Shown here: positions 1 through 9,170 of the stretch, piece by piece
Layout of the letters: the number at the start of each line of letters is the position of its first letter
Position numbering within the stretch: the first letter of the stretch is position 1
Origin: Bacteroidota bacterium
Lineage (GTDB): Bacteria > Bacteroidota > Bacteroidia > Cytophagales > Cyclobacteriaceae
Direction of reading: 5' to 3'
DNA length: 19,074 nucleotides
Assembly (NCBI GenBank): GCA_023393375.1
Contig: JAEWLI010000159.1
Location: 1-19,074 of the forward strand
Made by a program: the position numbers and the translations under genes
Notes under the pieces: generated by a model
The model's database searches: none
What the model saw: only the letters and a program-made list of their open reading frames with translations
What the model was told of the DNA's origin: nothing

Positions 1-302
1 AGTCTTATTGCTAATAGTTGCTCTCCAGCAGAGCTATGTCCTCTTCAGACTTGTAATGGACAAATTTAAAGGTTTTTATTAAAATTTCCTGCTAAACTCT
101 TGGATTACAACATAGAAGGGATGCAAGTTTGGTAGAAACTTGATTATATGGCCATATAAGTGCTGTAGGCACGAAACATGTTTCATTCAGATCAATTTAA
201 GTTTCCCCAACAAACAATTTTTACCCGTGGATTAAAATAACCTGCTGCCGAAAGAATACTTCAACAACAGGTGAAATGTTATATCAAGGAACGACAATTA
301 AA
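1..302. repeat. Gene-free region with REP-like palindrome cluster
   Basis: No coding region is supported here. The stretch holds several short perfect inverted repeats: GCTCT-N5-AGAGC at 20-34, then three that abut without a gap, TTATATGGCCATATAA (144-159), GTGC-N5-GCAC (160-172) and GAAACATGTTTC (173-184). Tiled palindromes of this kind downstream of a gene resemble REP/BIME-type elements mobilised by Y1 (RAYT) transposases. From memory, a GTGCCGTAGGCAC-like hairpin recurs in Bacteroidota genomes, and the copy here (GTGCTGTAGGCAC) would be a one-base variant. That link is recollection, not a search result. It lies beyond the 3' end of acs and could also act in transcript termination, although no stem followed by a T-run is seen. 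Confidence 0.45.
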
Positions 303-2213
<1,911 letters not shown>

Positions 2214-2392
2214 AAAAAGTAGTTTTTTAAATTAAGGATGATATTAAATTGGAAACAATGTTTGTTAATACTATTTTAGGCATAAATTGTTTATAGAATA
2301 TGAACAAATCGATTAATTAGGAATATTCCCATATTATCACTTGTGGATTTTTATTGTTTAAGTAAAAATTTATTTTTTTAAATTTTAGCATT

Positions 2393-3229
2393 ATGAAATT
2401 CGAAGAAAGATACACCACCAACCCGAATGATTTTCGCACTTACGATACAGCTCGGCTCAGAAAAGATTTTTTAATTCAAAACCTGTTTGTGCCCAATGAA
2501 GTAAATATGATTTACTCTCATTATGATAGATTTATAACTGGTGGTGCTATCCCGGTTGACCAAACATTAAAACTTGAAACCTTTGATGCTTTGAAGGCTG
2601 ATTATTTCCTGGAAAGGAGGGAATTGGGCATTATCAATATAGGAGGGAATGGTAAAGTGGTTGCTGATGACCAGGAGTATCCAATGAATTATAAAGAGGC
2701 CCTTTATTTGGGAAAAGAAACCCAAGAAGTATATTTTTCTTCTGTTGACCCTTCCCGTCCAGCCAAATTTTATATGAATGCTGCACCTGCCCATCAAAAA
2801 TATCCAAATAAACTGGTAACGCTGAAAGATGCCGAACAGGTTGTCCTTGGATCTTTTGAAACAGCCAATCACAGGAAAATCAATAAACTATTGGTAAATA
2901 GTGTTTTACCAACTTGTCAATTACAAATGGGGATGACCGAACTAAAAACAGGAAGTGTATGGAATACCATGCCTGCACATACCCATAATCGCAGAATGGA
3001 GGTTTACCTGTATTTTGAAGTTCCTGAAGATCAGGCAGTTTGCCACTTTATGGGTCAACCGCAGGAAACCCGACATGTCTGGATGCGAAATGAGCAGGCG
3101 GTGATTTCTCCGCCATGGTCGGTGCATTGTGGGGCCGCTACATCCAATTATACTTTTATCTGGGGTATGGCAGGCGAAAATCTGGACTACAGTGATATGG
3201 ATGTTTGTAAAATAGTTGACTTGAAATAG
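2393..3229 (+). CDS. kduI: 5-keto-4-deoxyuronate isomerase
   Basis: KduI isomerises 5-keto-4-deoxyuronate (4-deoxy-L-threo-5-hexosulose uronate), the product of unsaturated uronides released by pectate lyases or glycosaminoglycan lyases, to 2,5-diketo-3-deoxygluconate (DKII). The protein is 278 aa, the same length as the E. coli enzyme. The zinc ligands fall at the same numbers: His196 and His198 (in AHTH), Glu203 and His245. The cupin-type barrel is therefore intact. No signal peptide is present, which fits a cytoplasmic enzyme. kduD follows 19 bp downstream on the same strand, so the two are likely cotranscribed and act in consecutive steps. No lyase, glycosyl hydrolase, kdgK or SusCD pair is visible beside them, so the polysaccharide source cannot be told from this window. 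Confidence 0.96.
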   Translation: MKFEERYTTNPNDFRTYDTARLRKDFLIQNLFVPNEVNMIYSHYDRFITGGAIPVDQTLKLETFDALKADYFLERRELGIINIGGNGKVVADDQEYPMNYKEALYLGKETQEVYFSSVDPSRPAKFYMNAAPAHQKYPNKLVTLKDAEQVVLGSFETANHRKINKLLVNSVLPTCQLQMGMTELKTGSVWNTMPAHTHNRRMEVYLYFEVPEDQAVCHFMGQPQETRHVWMRNEQAVISPPWSVHCGAATSNYTFIWGMAGENLDYSDMDVCKIVDLK

Positions 3230-3248
3230 CTAATATAATTTAAAACTT

Positions 3249-4037
3249 ATGTCTCACCCCTTATTTGATCTTAAAGGAAAAACAGCCCTAATTACCGGAG
3301 CTACTCATGGTTTGGGTATGGCCATTGCCATGGGTCTTGGAGAAGCAGGTGCCAACATAGTTGTGAATGGCCGTTCACGTGAAAGAGTAAATGCTGCATT
3401 GGAGAAATATAAAATGGCCGGATTCAATACTAATGGGTATGTGTTTGATGTAACCGACGAAAAACAGGTTACTAACCATATATCACTTATCGAAAAGGAA
3501 GTAGGTCCAATTGATATCCTTGTAAACAATGCCGGCATTATTCAGCGTACACCCATGGTAGATATGCCGGTTGAAGAATTTAGGAAAGTGATTGATGTGG
3601 ATTTGGTAGCCCCTTTTATTGTATCGAAGCAGGTAGTGAAAGGGATGATCAAACGAGGCCATGGTAAAATTATCAATATGTGCTCGATGATGAGCGAGTT
3701 GGGCCGTGACACTGTCGCTGCTTATGCAGCAGCTAAAGGAGGGTTAAAAATGCTTACAAAAAGTATGGCTACTGAATGGGCGAAATATAATATTCAGGCG
3801 AATGGAATTGGTCCCGGCTACTTTGCTACTACTCAAACTGCTCCAATTCGCGTGGAGGGACATCCATTTAACGACTTCATTATTCAACGCACCCCAGCAG
3901 GAAGATGGGGGGAACCCGATCAATTAAAGGGTGCTGCTATTTTTTTAGCTTCCAGAGCTTCAGATTTTGTCAATGGCCACATACTATATGTTGATGGAGG
4001 AATATTGGCAACAATTGGTAAACCTTCAAATGAATAA
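3249..4037 (+). CDS. kduD: 2-dehydro-3-deoxygluconate (KDG) dehydrogenase, SDR family
   Basis: This short-chain dehydrogenase (262 aa) is placed to reduce the KduI product (2,5-diketo-3-deoxygluconate) to 2-keto-3-deoxygluconate with NAD(P)H. The Rossmann motif TGxxxGxG is at residues 16-23 (TGATHGLG), NNAG at 93-96, and the catalytic set is Ser146, Tyr159 and Lys163 with correct spacing (Y-x3-K, Ser 13 residues before Tyr). The C-terminal half has the usual PG motif at 189-190. Sequence alone does not separate KduD from gluconate 5-dehydrogenase; the tandem position after kduI decides for KduD. The start ATG at 3249 leaves a short 19-bp gap after kduI, consistent with an operon. The family is certain; the exact substrate is inferred from context. 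Confidence 0.92.
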   Translation: MSHPLFDLKGKTALITGATHGLGMAIAMGLGEAGANIVVNGRSRERVNAALEKYKMAGFNTNGYVFDVTDEKQVTNHISLIEKEVGPIDILVNNAGIIQRTPMVDMPVEEFRKVIDVDLVAPFIVSKQVVKGMIKRGHGKIINMCSMMSELGRDTVAAYAAAKGGLKMLTKSMATEWAKYNIQANGIGPGYFATTQTAPIRVEGHPFNDFIIQRTPAGRWGEPDQLKGAAIFLASRASDFVNGHILYVDGGILATIGKPSNE

Positions 4038-4314
4038 TATTTAATATATATTTTTGAAAGTAAGAAGAAGGTCAATAGTTGTCCAATAATTAAGGTAATG
4101 ATGATAATAAGTATTTTTTCCGACAATAATAAATGCTTGTAATTTTTTTCATAAAACAGGTTGATTTTGTTTTTATTGTGAAAATAATTATTTATCATTG
4201 TATAGAAGTGTTCAGTAAATTTTTTATATTTTGATAAAAACCTCAATTTAGTTGTATTTTATCAGCTTTATAAATGATTCAACTTGGCGGATAAAAAAAA
4301 ATAAATATCCCTTC

Positions 4315-4346
4315 TTGATAATGAATTAATAAAAATCATAACTTTA
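4315..4346 (+). promoter_or_regulatory. Candidate promoter of cold-shock gene
   Basis: A TTG at 4315-4317 lies 21 bp before TAACTTTA at 4339-4346, which matches the Bacteroidota -7 box TAnnTTTG except in its last base. A start near 4353 would give a leader of about 35 bases. The spacing is right but the -7 box is imperfect. Confidence 0.4.
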
Positions 4347-4353
4347 TAAAAAT

Positions 4354-4369
4354 TATCCCGTTTGGGATA
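4354..4369 (+). promoter_or_regulatory. Hairpin in cold-shock mRNA leader
   Basis: TATCCC (4354-4359) and GGGATA (4364-4369) form a perfect 6-bp stem with loop GTTT, 18 bases before the csp start codon. If the promoter call is right, the hairpin sits at the very 5' end of the transcript, where structure can stabilise mRNA or tune translation with temperature. Function is inferred. Confidence 0.4.
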
Positions 4370-4387
4370 TAAAACTTAATTATTAAA

Positions 4388-4582
4388 ATGAAAGAAGGAA
4401 CAGTAAAATTTTTTAATAACTCAAAAGGTTTTGGGTTTATTAAGCCTGCTGATGGCGGGGAAGACATTTTCGTACACTCTTCAGGTCTGATTGACCAAAT
4501 AAGAGAAAACGATCAGGTAAAATATGAAGTTGAAAAAGGCAAAAAGGGCCTTAATGCTGTTAATGTAGAAGTTATCAGATAA
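4388..4582 (+). CDS. Cold-shock domain protein (CspA family)
   Basis: This 64-aa protein is a single cold-shock domain, an OB-fold that binds single-stranded RNA and DNA and acts as an RNA chaperone in the cytoplasm. The RNP1 motif KGFGFI is at residues 13-18 and the RNP2 motif DIFVHSS at 26-32, both with their aromatic residues. The opening GTVKFFN is typical of the family. Length is close to E. coli CspA (70 aa). It is monocistronic: it has its own candidate promoter, a leader with a hairpin and a strong terminator 25 bp after the stop. Which csp paralogue it is cannot be told, so no symbol is given. Cold induction is plausible but not shown by sequence. Confidence 0.95.
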   Translation: MKEGTVKFFNNSKGFGFIKPADGGEDIFVHSSGLIDQIRENDQVKYEVEKGKKGLNAVNVEVIR

Positions 4583-4607
4583 TACTGAATATATTTAAGA
4601 CCGTGAC

Positions 4608-4634
4608 AAAAAACCGCTGAAAAGCGGTTTTTTT
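4608..4634 (+). terminator. Rho-independent terminator of cold-shock gene
   Basis: The stem CCGCT/AGCGG (4614-4618 and 4623-4627) has a GAAA tetraloop and is flanked by six A and seven T, which extend the stem and supply the U-tract. The A-run makes it usable in both directions. Confidence 0.88.
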
Positions 4635-4652
4635 ATTGATATAGAAACAAAG

Positions 4653-4687
4653 AAAAAGGGCAAATCGGAAAGATCTGCCCTTTTTTT
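4653..4687. terminator. Second, bidirectional terminator
   Basis: The stem GGGCA (4658-4662) with TGCCC (4676-4680) is continued inward by ATC/GAT around a GGAAA loop after one mismatch, and is flanked by A5 and T7. It lies between the convergent csp and the minus-strand small membrane protein (stop at 4718), and probably ends that gene's transcript. Confidence 0.8.
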
Positions 4688-4717
4688 GATTTTGCGGTTT
4701 TCTCTTTTGCCCTGATA

Positions 4718-5038
4718 TTATAATAAAATAAGCAAAAGGATGAGTGCTACCAACAAGGCTCCTCCAGAAATATAAACCCCAGCCCCTTGTAAGGCTTTCG
4801 TTTCTTTGTTGATAGCCCTGACTTCTTTGCGAAGTGCTTTTCGTTCACTTCTTTCCAAATCTTTTAATGGCATTTCTTTAATTTCAGCAACACGCTTTTC
4901 TAGTAATTCTACTCTTTTAACACGTTGTTCTTCAGTCATACTTTCAATGACTTTCTTATCGAGTGGTTCGAATGGCGAGTTGGCCATTGCGGCGAAACTA
5001 AAAATAGTAAAAGATGCAATTAATAAGATCCTTTTCAT
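4718..5038 (-). CDS. Small secreted/membrane protein, unknown function
   Basis: I do not recognise a named family for this 106-aa protein. It has a signal peptide at residues 1-19 (basic MKR start, hydrophobic core, AMA-N cleavage site). A highly charged, probably helical middle follows (about residues 27-82, rich in Glu, Lys and Arg). It ends in a hydrophobic segment at about 87-106 beginning GVYISGGALL and running to the last residue. From memory, similar short Bacteroidota proteins share this plan and a GVY(I/L)S-containing C-terminal membrane segment, but this was not checked. The ATG at 5038 is preceded by an AT-rich palindrome 20 bp upstream. The gene is divergent from the P-type ATPase and converges on csp. 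It is likely anchored in a membrane with the charged part outside the cytoplasm. Confidence 0.75.
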   Translation of the reverse strand: MKRILLIASFTIFSFAAMANSPFEPLDKKVIESMTEEQRVKRVELLEKRVAEIKEMPLKDLERSERKALRKEVRAINKETKALQGAGVYISGGALLVALILLLILL

Positions 5039-5058
5039 AAGCTAAAAAAATTTAAATG

Positions 5059-5092
5059 GTTAATATTATTAACACGAACCAGAAATTAAAGA
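5059..5092. promoter_or_regulatory. Palindrome plus conserved 16-mer, copy 1
   Basis: GTTAATA-T-TATTAAC (5059-5073) is a perfect 7-bp inverted repeat. It overlaps TTAACAC (5069-5075) and is followed after one base by AACCAGAAATTAAAGA (5077-5092). The same arrangement recurs on the opposite strand at 13240-13269. It lies in the divergent region between the small membrane protein and the ATPase, so it may be a regulator site or promoter element for either. Confidence 0.45.
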
Positions 5093-5251
5093 ACTTGTTT
5101 TATTTCCTTAAATTCGAGCATAATCAACCTAACTAAAAGCTGATCCATTTATAATAGATATTTTGGAATCGTATATCTATTGATATCTCACAACAATGTG
5201 AAATAATTACCGGTTAAGTAGTGGGTTAAATAAACAAATAATTCCATCACA

Positions 5252-7951
5252 ATGTCAGAAAAAGATACCACAAGTGCCGATATTTCTTGGCATTCACAGG
5301 AAATTAAGGAAATATTTGAAAAACTAAATTCAGGGAAAGAAGGCTTGTCTTCAGAAGAAGTAGTTAAACGTCTTGAAGAATATGGTCCAAATAAACTTCC
5401 GGAAAAAGCAAAAACACCAGGATGGAAACGGTTTCTCAAGCAATTTGATAATATCCTCATCTATGTCCTGATGGCATCTGCAATTGTTACCGCTTTAATG
5501 GGTGAATGGATCGATACCTGCATCATTCTTGCGGTTATTATAATTAATGCTGTCATTGGTTTTGTGCAGGAAGGTAAAGCAGAAAAAGCATTGGAAGGTA
5601 TTAAAGAAATGCTTTCACTCAAAGCTGATGTGATCAGGGATGGCGAAAAACATGAAATTGAAGCAGATAAATTAGTACCCGGAGATGTGGTGATGTTATC
5701 AGCCGGTGACAAAATACCCGCAGACATGCGGATTTTAGAATCCAAAAATTTTAAAATTGAGGAATCTCCCTTAACTGGAGAATCAGTTGCCGTGGAAAAA
5801 CATCCTGATCCTGTGGCTGAAGATGTGGAATTGGGAAGCAGGACCAGTATGGCTTATTCTGGAACTGTGGCAACTTATGGCAGTGCGAAAGGCTTGGTGA
5901 TAGCTACCGGGCAGCGTACTGAATTGGGAAAGATCAACCGGATGTTATCGGAAACCGAAGATTTAACCACACCATTGTTAAAACAGATCCATAGTTTTGG
6001 CAAGGTGTTGGCTTTTATGATCCTGGGAGTTGCTGTCGCTTTGTTTTTATTTGGATATTTTATTCAGGGCATCAGTGTGAATGAAATGTTACTGGCTATG
6101 ATAGGTTTGGCTGTAGCTGCCATCCCGGAAGGATTACCTGCAGTAATGACGATCACACTGGCAATTGGTGTCCAGAAAATGGCCAAACGAAATGCAATCA
6201 TAAGAAGATTGCCATCAGTGGAAACATTGGGTTCGGTTTCTGTAATTTGCACAGACAAAACGGGCACACTTACCCGTAATGAGATGACCGTAAAAGAGAT
6301 CATAATTGACAAAAACAGTTATGAAGTAGAGGGAGAAGGCTACGATCCACAAGGTAACATCATTTTAGATGGCAATCCGGTAGATATCACCAAATCTGAA
6401 CCTCTTACTAAGCTCTTCCAGACTTCATGGGTATGTAACGAATCGGCTATCAAAAAAGAAAATGAGAAATGGGTAATGATGGGAGAACCTACTGATGGTG
6501 CGTTAAAAACCCTGGGATATAAAGGAGGGCTAAAGGATTTTAAGCCAGAAAGGTTAAAAACCATTCCTTTTGATTCCGGACATAAGTATATGGCCACTAT
6601 GAACAGGCTGGATGATGATCAGAAAATTATTTACATTAAAGGAGCACCCGAGCGTCTTTTAGACATGTGTGATAAGCAGTTAACGGATGATGGTGAGGAA
6701 AAGCTTGATAAGGAATTTTGGTTAAACAAAATGGATGAGGTAGCTGAAAATGGCATGCGAGTACTGGCAGCAGCCTACAAAAATCCGAACAATAATGAAC
6801 TGGAACATGAGGACATTGAAAACGGTTCAGTTTTTTTGGGACTGATAGGTCTCATTGACCCTCCGAGAAAAGAAGCAATCGAGGCTATAAAGGAATGCAA
6901 GGAAGCGGGAATTCAGGTAAAAATGATAACAGGTGACCATGCTATTACAGCAAGAGCAATTGGGAAGCAAATGGGAATTGGTGATGGGAAAAAAGCAATT
7001 GAAGGTAGAGCCCTTGACCAAATGGATGATGAAAAACTAAAGACTGTGGTTTTGGAAAATGATATTTTTGCCAGAACAACTCCAGAACATAAAGTGCGAT
7101 TGGTAAAAGCACTTAGGGCCAACAATTTAGTTTGTGCCATGACAGGAGATGGGGTAAATGATGCTCCGGCTTTAAAAAATGCGGATGTAGGCATTGCTAT
7201 GGGGATAAAAGGGACTGAAGTGGCAAAAGATACAGCCGAAATGGTATTGGCTGATGATAACTTTGCTTCCATAGCCAATGCAGTAGAAGAGGGGAGAACG
7301 GTGTATGACAATTTACGCAAAGGCATATTATTTATTTTACCGACTAATATCGCGCAGTCGTTGGTTATCATTTCGGCCATTGTCATGGGTATTTCTATGC
7401 CCATTACCCCTGCTCAGATTTTATGGATCAATATGATCACGGCTGTTACTTTGGCATTGGCCCTTTCTTTTGAACCAATGGAAAAAGGCACCATGTTAAA
7501 CCCGCCAAGAGATCCGGGAGAATCAATTGTGGGTGGCTTTTTTATCTGGCGTATGATTTATGTTTCATTGTTGATAGGTGGTTCAGCACTGATCATTTAT
7601 TTGGTCCTTCAAAATCAGGATGTAGGTACAGCTACCGCCAGAACTGTCGCTATAAATTCGTTGGTAGCAGGACAATTGTTCTATCTTTTCAACTGCCGCA
7701 AACTTAGGCAAAGTGCTATTGGGAAAGACTTTTTTAAAAATAAAACTGTTTGGATTACATCAGGCATCATGATCCTATTGCAACTGATATTTACCTATTG
7801 GTCGGTGATGAACGACATCTTTGGCACAGCTCCGATTAAAGGTGTTTATGTTGTCATTCCTTTGCTGGTAGGCATTGCGGTATTTATTATTGTAGAAGTG
7901 GAAAAATGGATCAGGCAAATATTAAAAAACAAAAGTGATAGAAAATCCTGA
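5252..7951 (+). CDS. P2-type cation-transporting ATPase
   Basis: This inner-membrane ion pump (899 aa) is driven by phosphorylation. The N-terminal cation-ATPase domain is at about residues 10-80, the actuator loop TGES at 175-178, and the M4 motif PEGLP at 292-296. The phosphorylated Asp335 lies in DKTGT, the nucleotide-domain KGAPE is at 463-467, TGDH at 560-563 and the hinge TGDGVNDAPAL at 631-641. About ten membrane segments are present. Overall it resembles the SERCA/PacL calcium-pump group, but two ion ligands differ: the M5 Glu of SERCA (E771) aligns with Gln702, and the M6 Asp (D800) aligns with Ala731. M4 Glu293, M5 Asn699 and M6 Asn727/Thr730 are kept. The transported ion is therefore uncertain (Ca2+, Mn2+, Na+ or other). 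It stands alone; its terminator stem begins inside the last codons. Confidence 0.93.
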   Translation: MSEKDTTSADISWHSQEIKEIFEKLNSGKEGLSSEEVVKRLEEYGPNKLPEKAKTPGWKRFLKQFDNILIYVLMASAIVTALMGEWIDTCIILAVIIINAVIGFVQEGKAEKALEGIKEMLSLKADVIRDGEKHEIEADKLVPGDVVMLSAGDKIPADMRILESKNFKIEESPLTGESVAVEKHPDPVAEDVELGSRTSMAYSGTVATYGSAKGLVIATGQRTELGKINRMLSETEDLTTPLLKQIHSFGKVLAFMILGVAVALFLFGYFIQGISVNEMLLAMIGLAVAAIPEGLPAVMTITLAIGVQKMAKRNAIIRRLPSVETLGSVSVICTDKTGTLTRNEMTVKEIIIDKNSYEVEGEGYDPQGNIILDGNPVDITKSEPLTKLFQTSWVCNESAIKKENEKWVMMGEPTDGALKTLGYKGGLKDFKPERLKTIPFDSGHKYMATMNRLDDDQKIIYIKGAPERLLDMCDKQLTDDGEEKLDKEFWLNKMDEVAENGMRVLAAAYKNPNNNELEHEDIENGSVFLGLIGLIDPPRKEAIEAIKECKEAGIQVKMITGDHAITARAIGKQMGIGDGKKAIEGRALDQMDDEKLKTVVLENDIFARTTPEHKVRLVKALRANNLVCAMTGDGVNDAPALKNADVGIAMGIKGTEVAKDTAEMVLADDNFASIANAVEEGRTVYDNLRKGILFILPTNIAQSLVIISAIVMGISMPITPAQILWINMITAVTLALALSFEPMEKGTMLNPPRDPGESIVGGFFIWRMIYVSLLIGGSALIIYLVLQNQDVGTATARTVAINSLVAGQLFYLFNCRKLRQSAIGKDFFKNKTVWITSGIMILLQLIFTYWSVMNDIFGTAPIKGVYVVIPLLVGIAVFIIVEVEKWIRQILKNKSDRKS

Positions 7952-7974
7952 AAACTTCATCTTCTATCACTTTT
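7931..7974. terminator. Bidirectional terminator overlapping ATPase stop codon
   Basis: A perfect 13-bp stem, AAAAGTGATAGAA (7931-7943) with TTCTATCACTTTT (7962-7974), encloses an 18-base loop that can itself pair TGAA with TTCA. The ATPase stop codon (7949-7951) lies within the loop, and the fasciclin gene on the other strand ends at 7990. The A and T ends make it suitable for both converging transcripts. Confidence 0.8.
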
Positions 7975-7989
7975 ATTTATTTTTTTATC

Positions 7990-8949
7990 TTAGGGCAATA
8001 TTACCCTGTCAATTACATGTATCACGCCATTAGTAGCCTGCACATTCAATAATGAGGTTACAAGAGCTGCTTCACGGGAATTGGCATCAGTAATGGTCAA
8101 ATCATTTACATCGACAGTGAAAGTTCCATTCAGGGAATTTACTTCTCCTGATTGCAAATCACTTGAATATACCCTTCCTTCTACTACATGGTATAGCAAT
8201 ACTTCAGTGAGCACATCTACTGGAATATCATCCAGGCTTTCTGCTTCCAGTTCTTCAAGTAAACTGGCAAATGCGGCATTGGTAGGCGCAAATACTGTAA
8301 ATGGGCCTCCTTCAGCAAGTGTCTCTGCCAGGTCAGCTTTTACAACTGCTTGCACTAAAATCGAAAACTCAGGATCAAGGCTTATGGCTAGTTCAACAAG
8401 ATTCATTGTAGGAGGGAGAATTACTTTATCAATAGCATGAATGACACCATTTTCAGCCCTGATATCTGCTTTAGCAACTTGGGCATCATTCACCTTTGCA
8501 CCGTTGTCAAGATTAATTTCTACAGCCGCACCACCTAATGTGGGTACATATTTATTGGATAGTTGTGAACTAAGTATCTGTCCTTCTATTACATGGTACA
8601 GAAGAATATTACTTAAATTCTCAACTGATGATACATTTTCAGGTGTAATGCCGATTGCTTCAAATGCAGCATCAGTGGGCGCAAATAAGGTAAGTGTAGA
8701 GGAAGACACTGCTGATGCTAATCCACTGCTTTCCAGTGCAGCCTGAAGTGTATTAAAGCTTTGGGTTTTCATGGAAGCATCAAATGTTTCAAGCACTTGC
8801 ACAATATTGAGGTTTTCATTCCCATTGTTCACAGGTACAGCATTGTCATCATCATCATTATTATCACATGAAAAGGCAAAAAGTGCTACAAACAGCATTG
8901 CAGCCATTAAAATATTAACCTTGAGTTTTGTTGTTAAAAAATTTTTCAT
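7990..8949 (-). CDS. Two-domain fasciclin (FAS1) lipoprotein
   Basis: This 319-aa envelope lipoprotein is probably involved in adhesion or matrix contact. A lipoprotein signal peptide ends at Cys28 (FAFSC). It is followed at once by DNNDDDDN, an acidic stretch like the surface-export signals of Bacteroidota lipoproteins. Two FAS1 domains follow, at about residues 47-180 and 182-319. Each has the H1-type motif (TLFAPTDAAF at 87-96, TVFAPTNAAF at 218-227), the central YHVxEG (118-123, 253-258) and the H2-type end NGVIHxIDxVILP (167-179, 307-319). The protein stops exactly at the end of the second domain. The acidic run is encoded by a short GAT/AAT-type trinucleotide repeat (about 8845-8865), a possible site of length variation. 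It is monocistronic, and converges on the ATPase. The family is certain; the ligand is unknown. Confidence 0.93.
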   Translation of the reverse strand: MKNFLTTKLKVNILMAAMLFVALFAFSCDNNDDDDNAVPVNNGNENLNIVQVLETFDASMKTQSFNTLQAALESSGLASAVSSSTLTLFAPTDAAFEAIGITPENVSSVENLSNILLYHVIEGQILSSQLSNKYVPTLGGAAVEINLDNGAKVNDAQVAKADIRAENGVIHAIDKVILPPTMNLVELAISLDPEFSILVQAVVKADLAETLAEGGPFTVFAPTNAAFASLLEELEAESLDDIPVDVLTEVLLYHVVEGRVYSSDLQSGEVNSLNGTFTVDVNDLTITDANSREAALVTSLLNVQATNGVIHVIDRVILP

Positions 8950-9013
8950 TTTATTATCTAAATTTTAGTTGGAAATATATGTATAGATGATATAACGGGA
9001 GAATAATAATTAT

Positions 9014-9110
9014 GTTTAATTATTAAGATAATAAATTAAACAAAATATAATTATTAAATATTAAAAGTCATAATATGTTTAATGTTTAATGTATATCTTT
9101 AAACATTAAA
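9014..9110. promoter_or_regulatory. GTTTAAT heptamer cluster with 12-bp hairpin
   Basis: GTTTAAT occurs at 9014-9020, 9077-9083 and 9084-9090 (the last two in direct tandem), and in inverted form at 9035-9041. TTTAATGTTTAA (9078-9089) pairs perfectly with TTAAACATTAAA (9099-9110) over a 9-base loop. The cluster lies between the divergent fasciclin and transporter genes, just upstream of the transporter promoter. Repeated heptamers in both orientations suggest a regulator-binding region, although the DNA is so AT-rich that chance contributes. Confidence 0.4.
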
Positions 9111-9126
9111 AATAATTAAATCAATG

Positions 9127-9155
9127 TTTGATAATCGTGCAATACACTATATTTG
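9127..9155 (+). promoter_or_regulatory. Promoter of DMT transporter gene
   Basis: TTTG at 9127-9130 and a perfect -7 box TATATTTG at 9148-9155 are separated by 17 bp, matching the Bacteroidota vegetative promoter. The expected start is near 9162, which gives a leader of about nine bases before the ATG at 9171. Confidence 0.75.
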
Positions 9156-9170
9156 CGGTTTTTGTAATTT

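Larger units (their letters stand above)
4038..4387 (+). other. AT-rich intergenic region, kduD to csp
   Basis: No gene is supported in these 350 bases. The region is very AT-rich. It holds a weak possible kduD terminator around 4109-4150 (stem AAGTATT/AATGCTT with one G-T pair, 16-base loop, then a T-run). Further on are a candidate promoter for the cold-shock gene and a small hairpin in its leader. An open frame on the minus strand that enters from inside kduD looks like chance. Confidence 0.5.

Noticed and set aside
3920..4246. 108-aa minus-strand open frame overlapping the 3' end of kduD
   Set aside because: Its C-terminal part is the antisense of conserved kduD codons and the rest is low-complexity AT-rich sequence; the hydrophobic stretch is what such sequence yields by chance.
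6913..7404. 163-aa minus-strand open frame inside the ATPase gene
   Set aside because: It lies wholly antisense to conserved ATPase motifs (TGDH to TGDGVND) and has no recognisable domain or start context.
8081..8746. Two plus-strand open frames (119 and 101 aa) opposite the fasciclin gene
   Set aside because: They are Ser/Thr-rich antisense shadows of the FAS1 repeats, whose sense frame is clearly the coding one.
8842..8867. Short trinucleotide repeat in the fasciclin gene as a phase-variation tract
   Set aside because: Changes in a triplet repeat keep the frame, so it could alter the length of the Asp/Asn linker but not switch the gene off; the tract is also short and imperfect.
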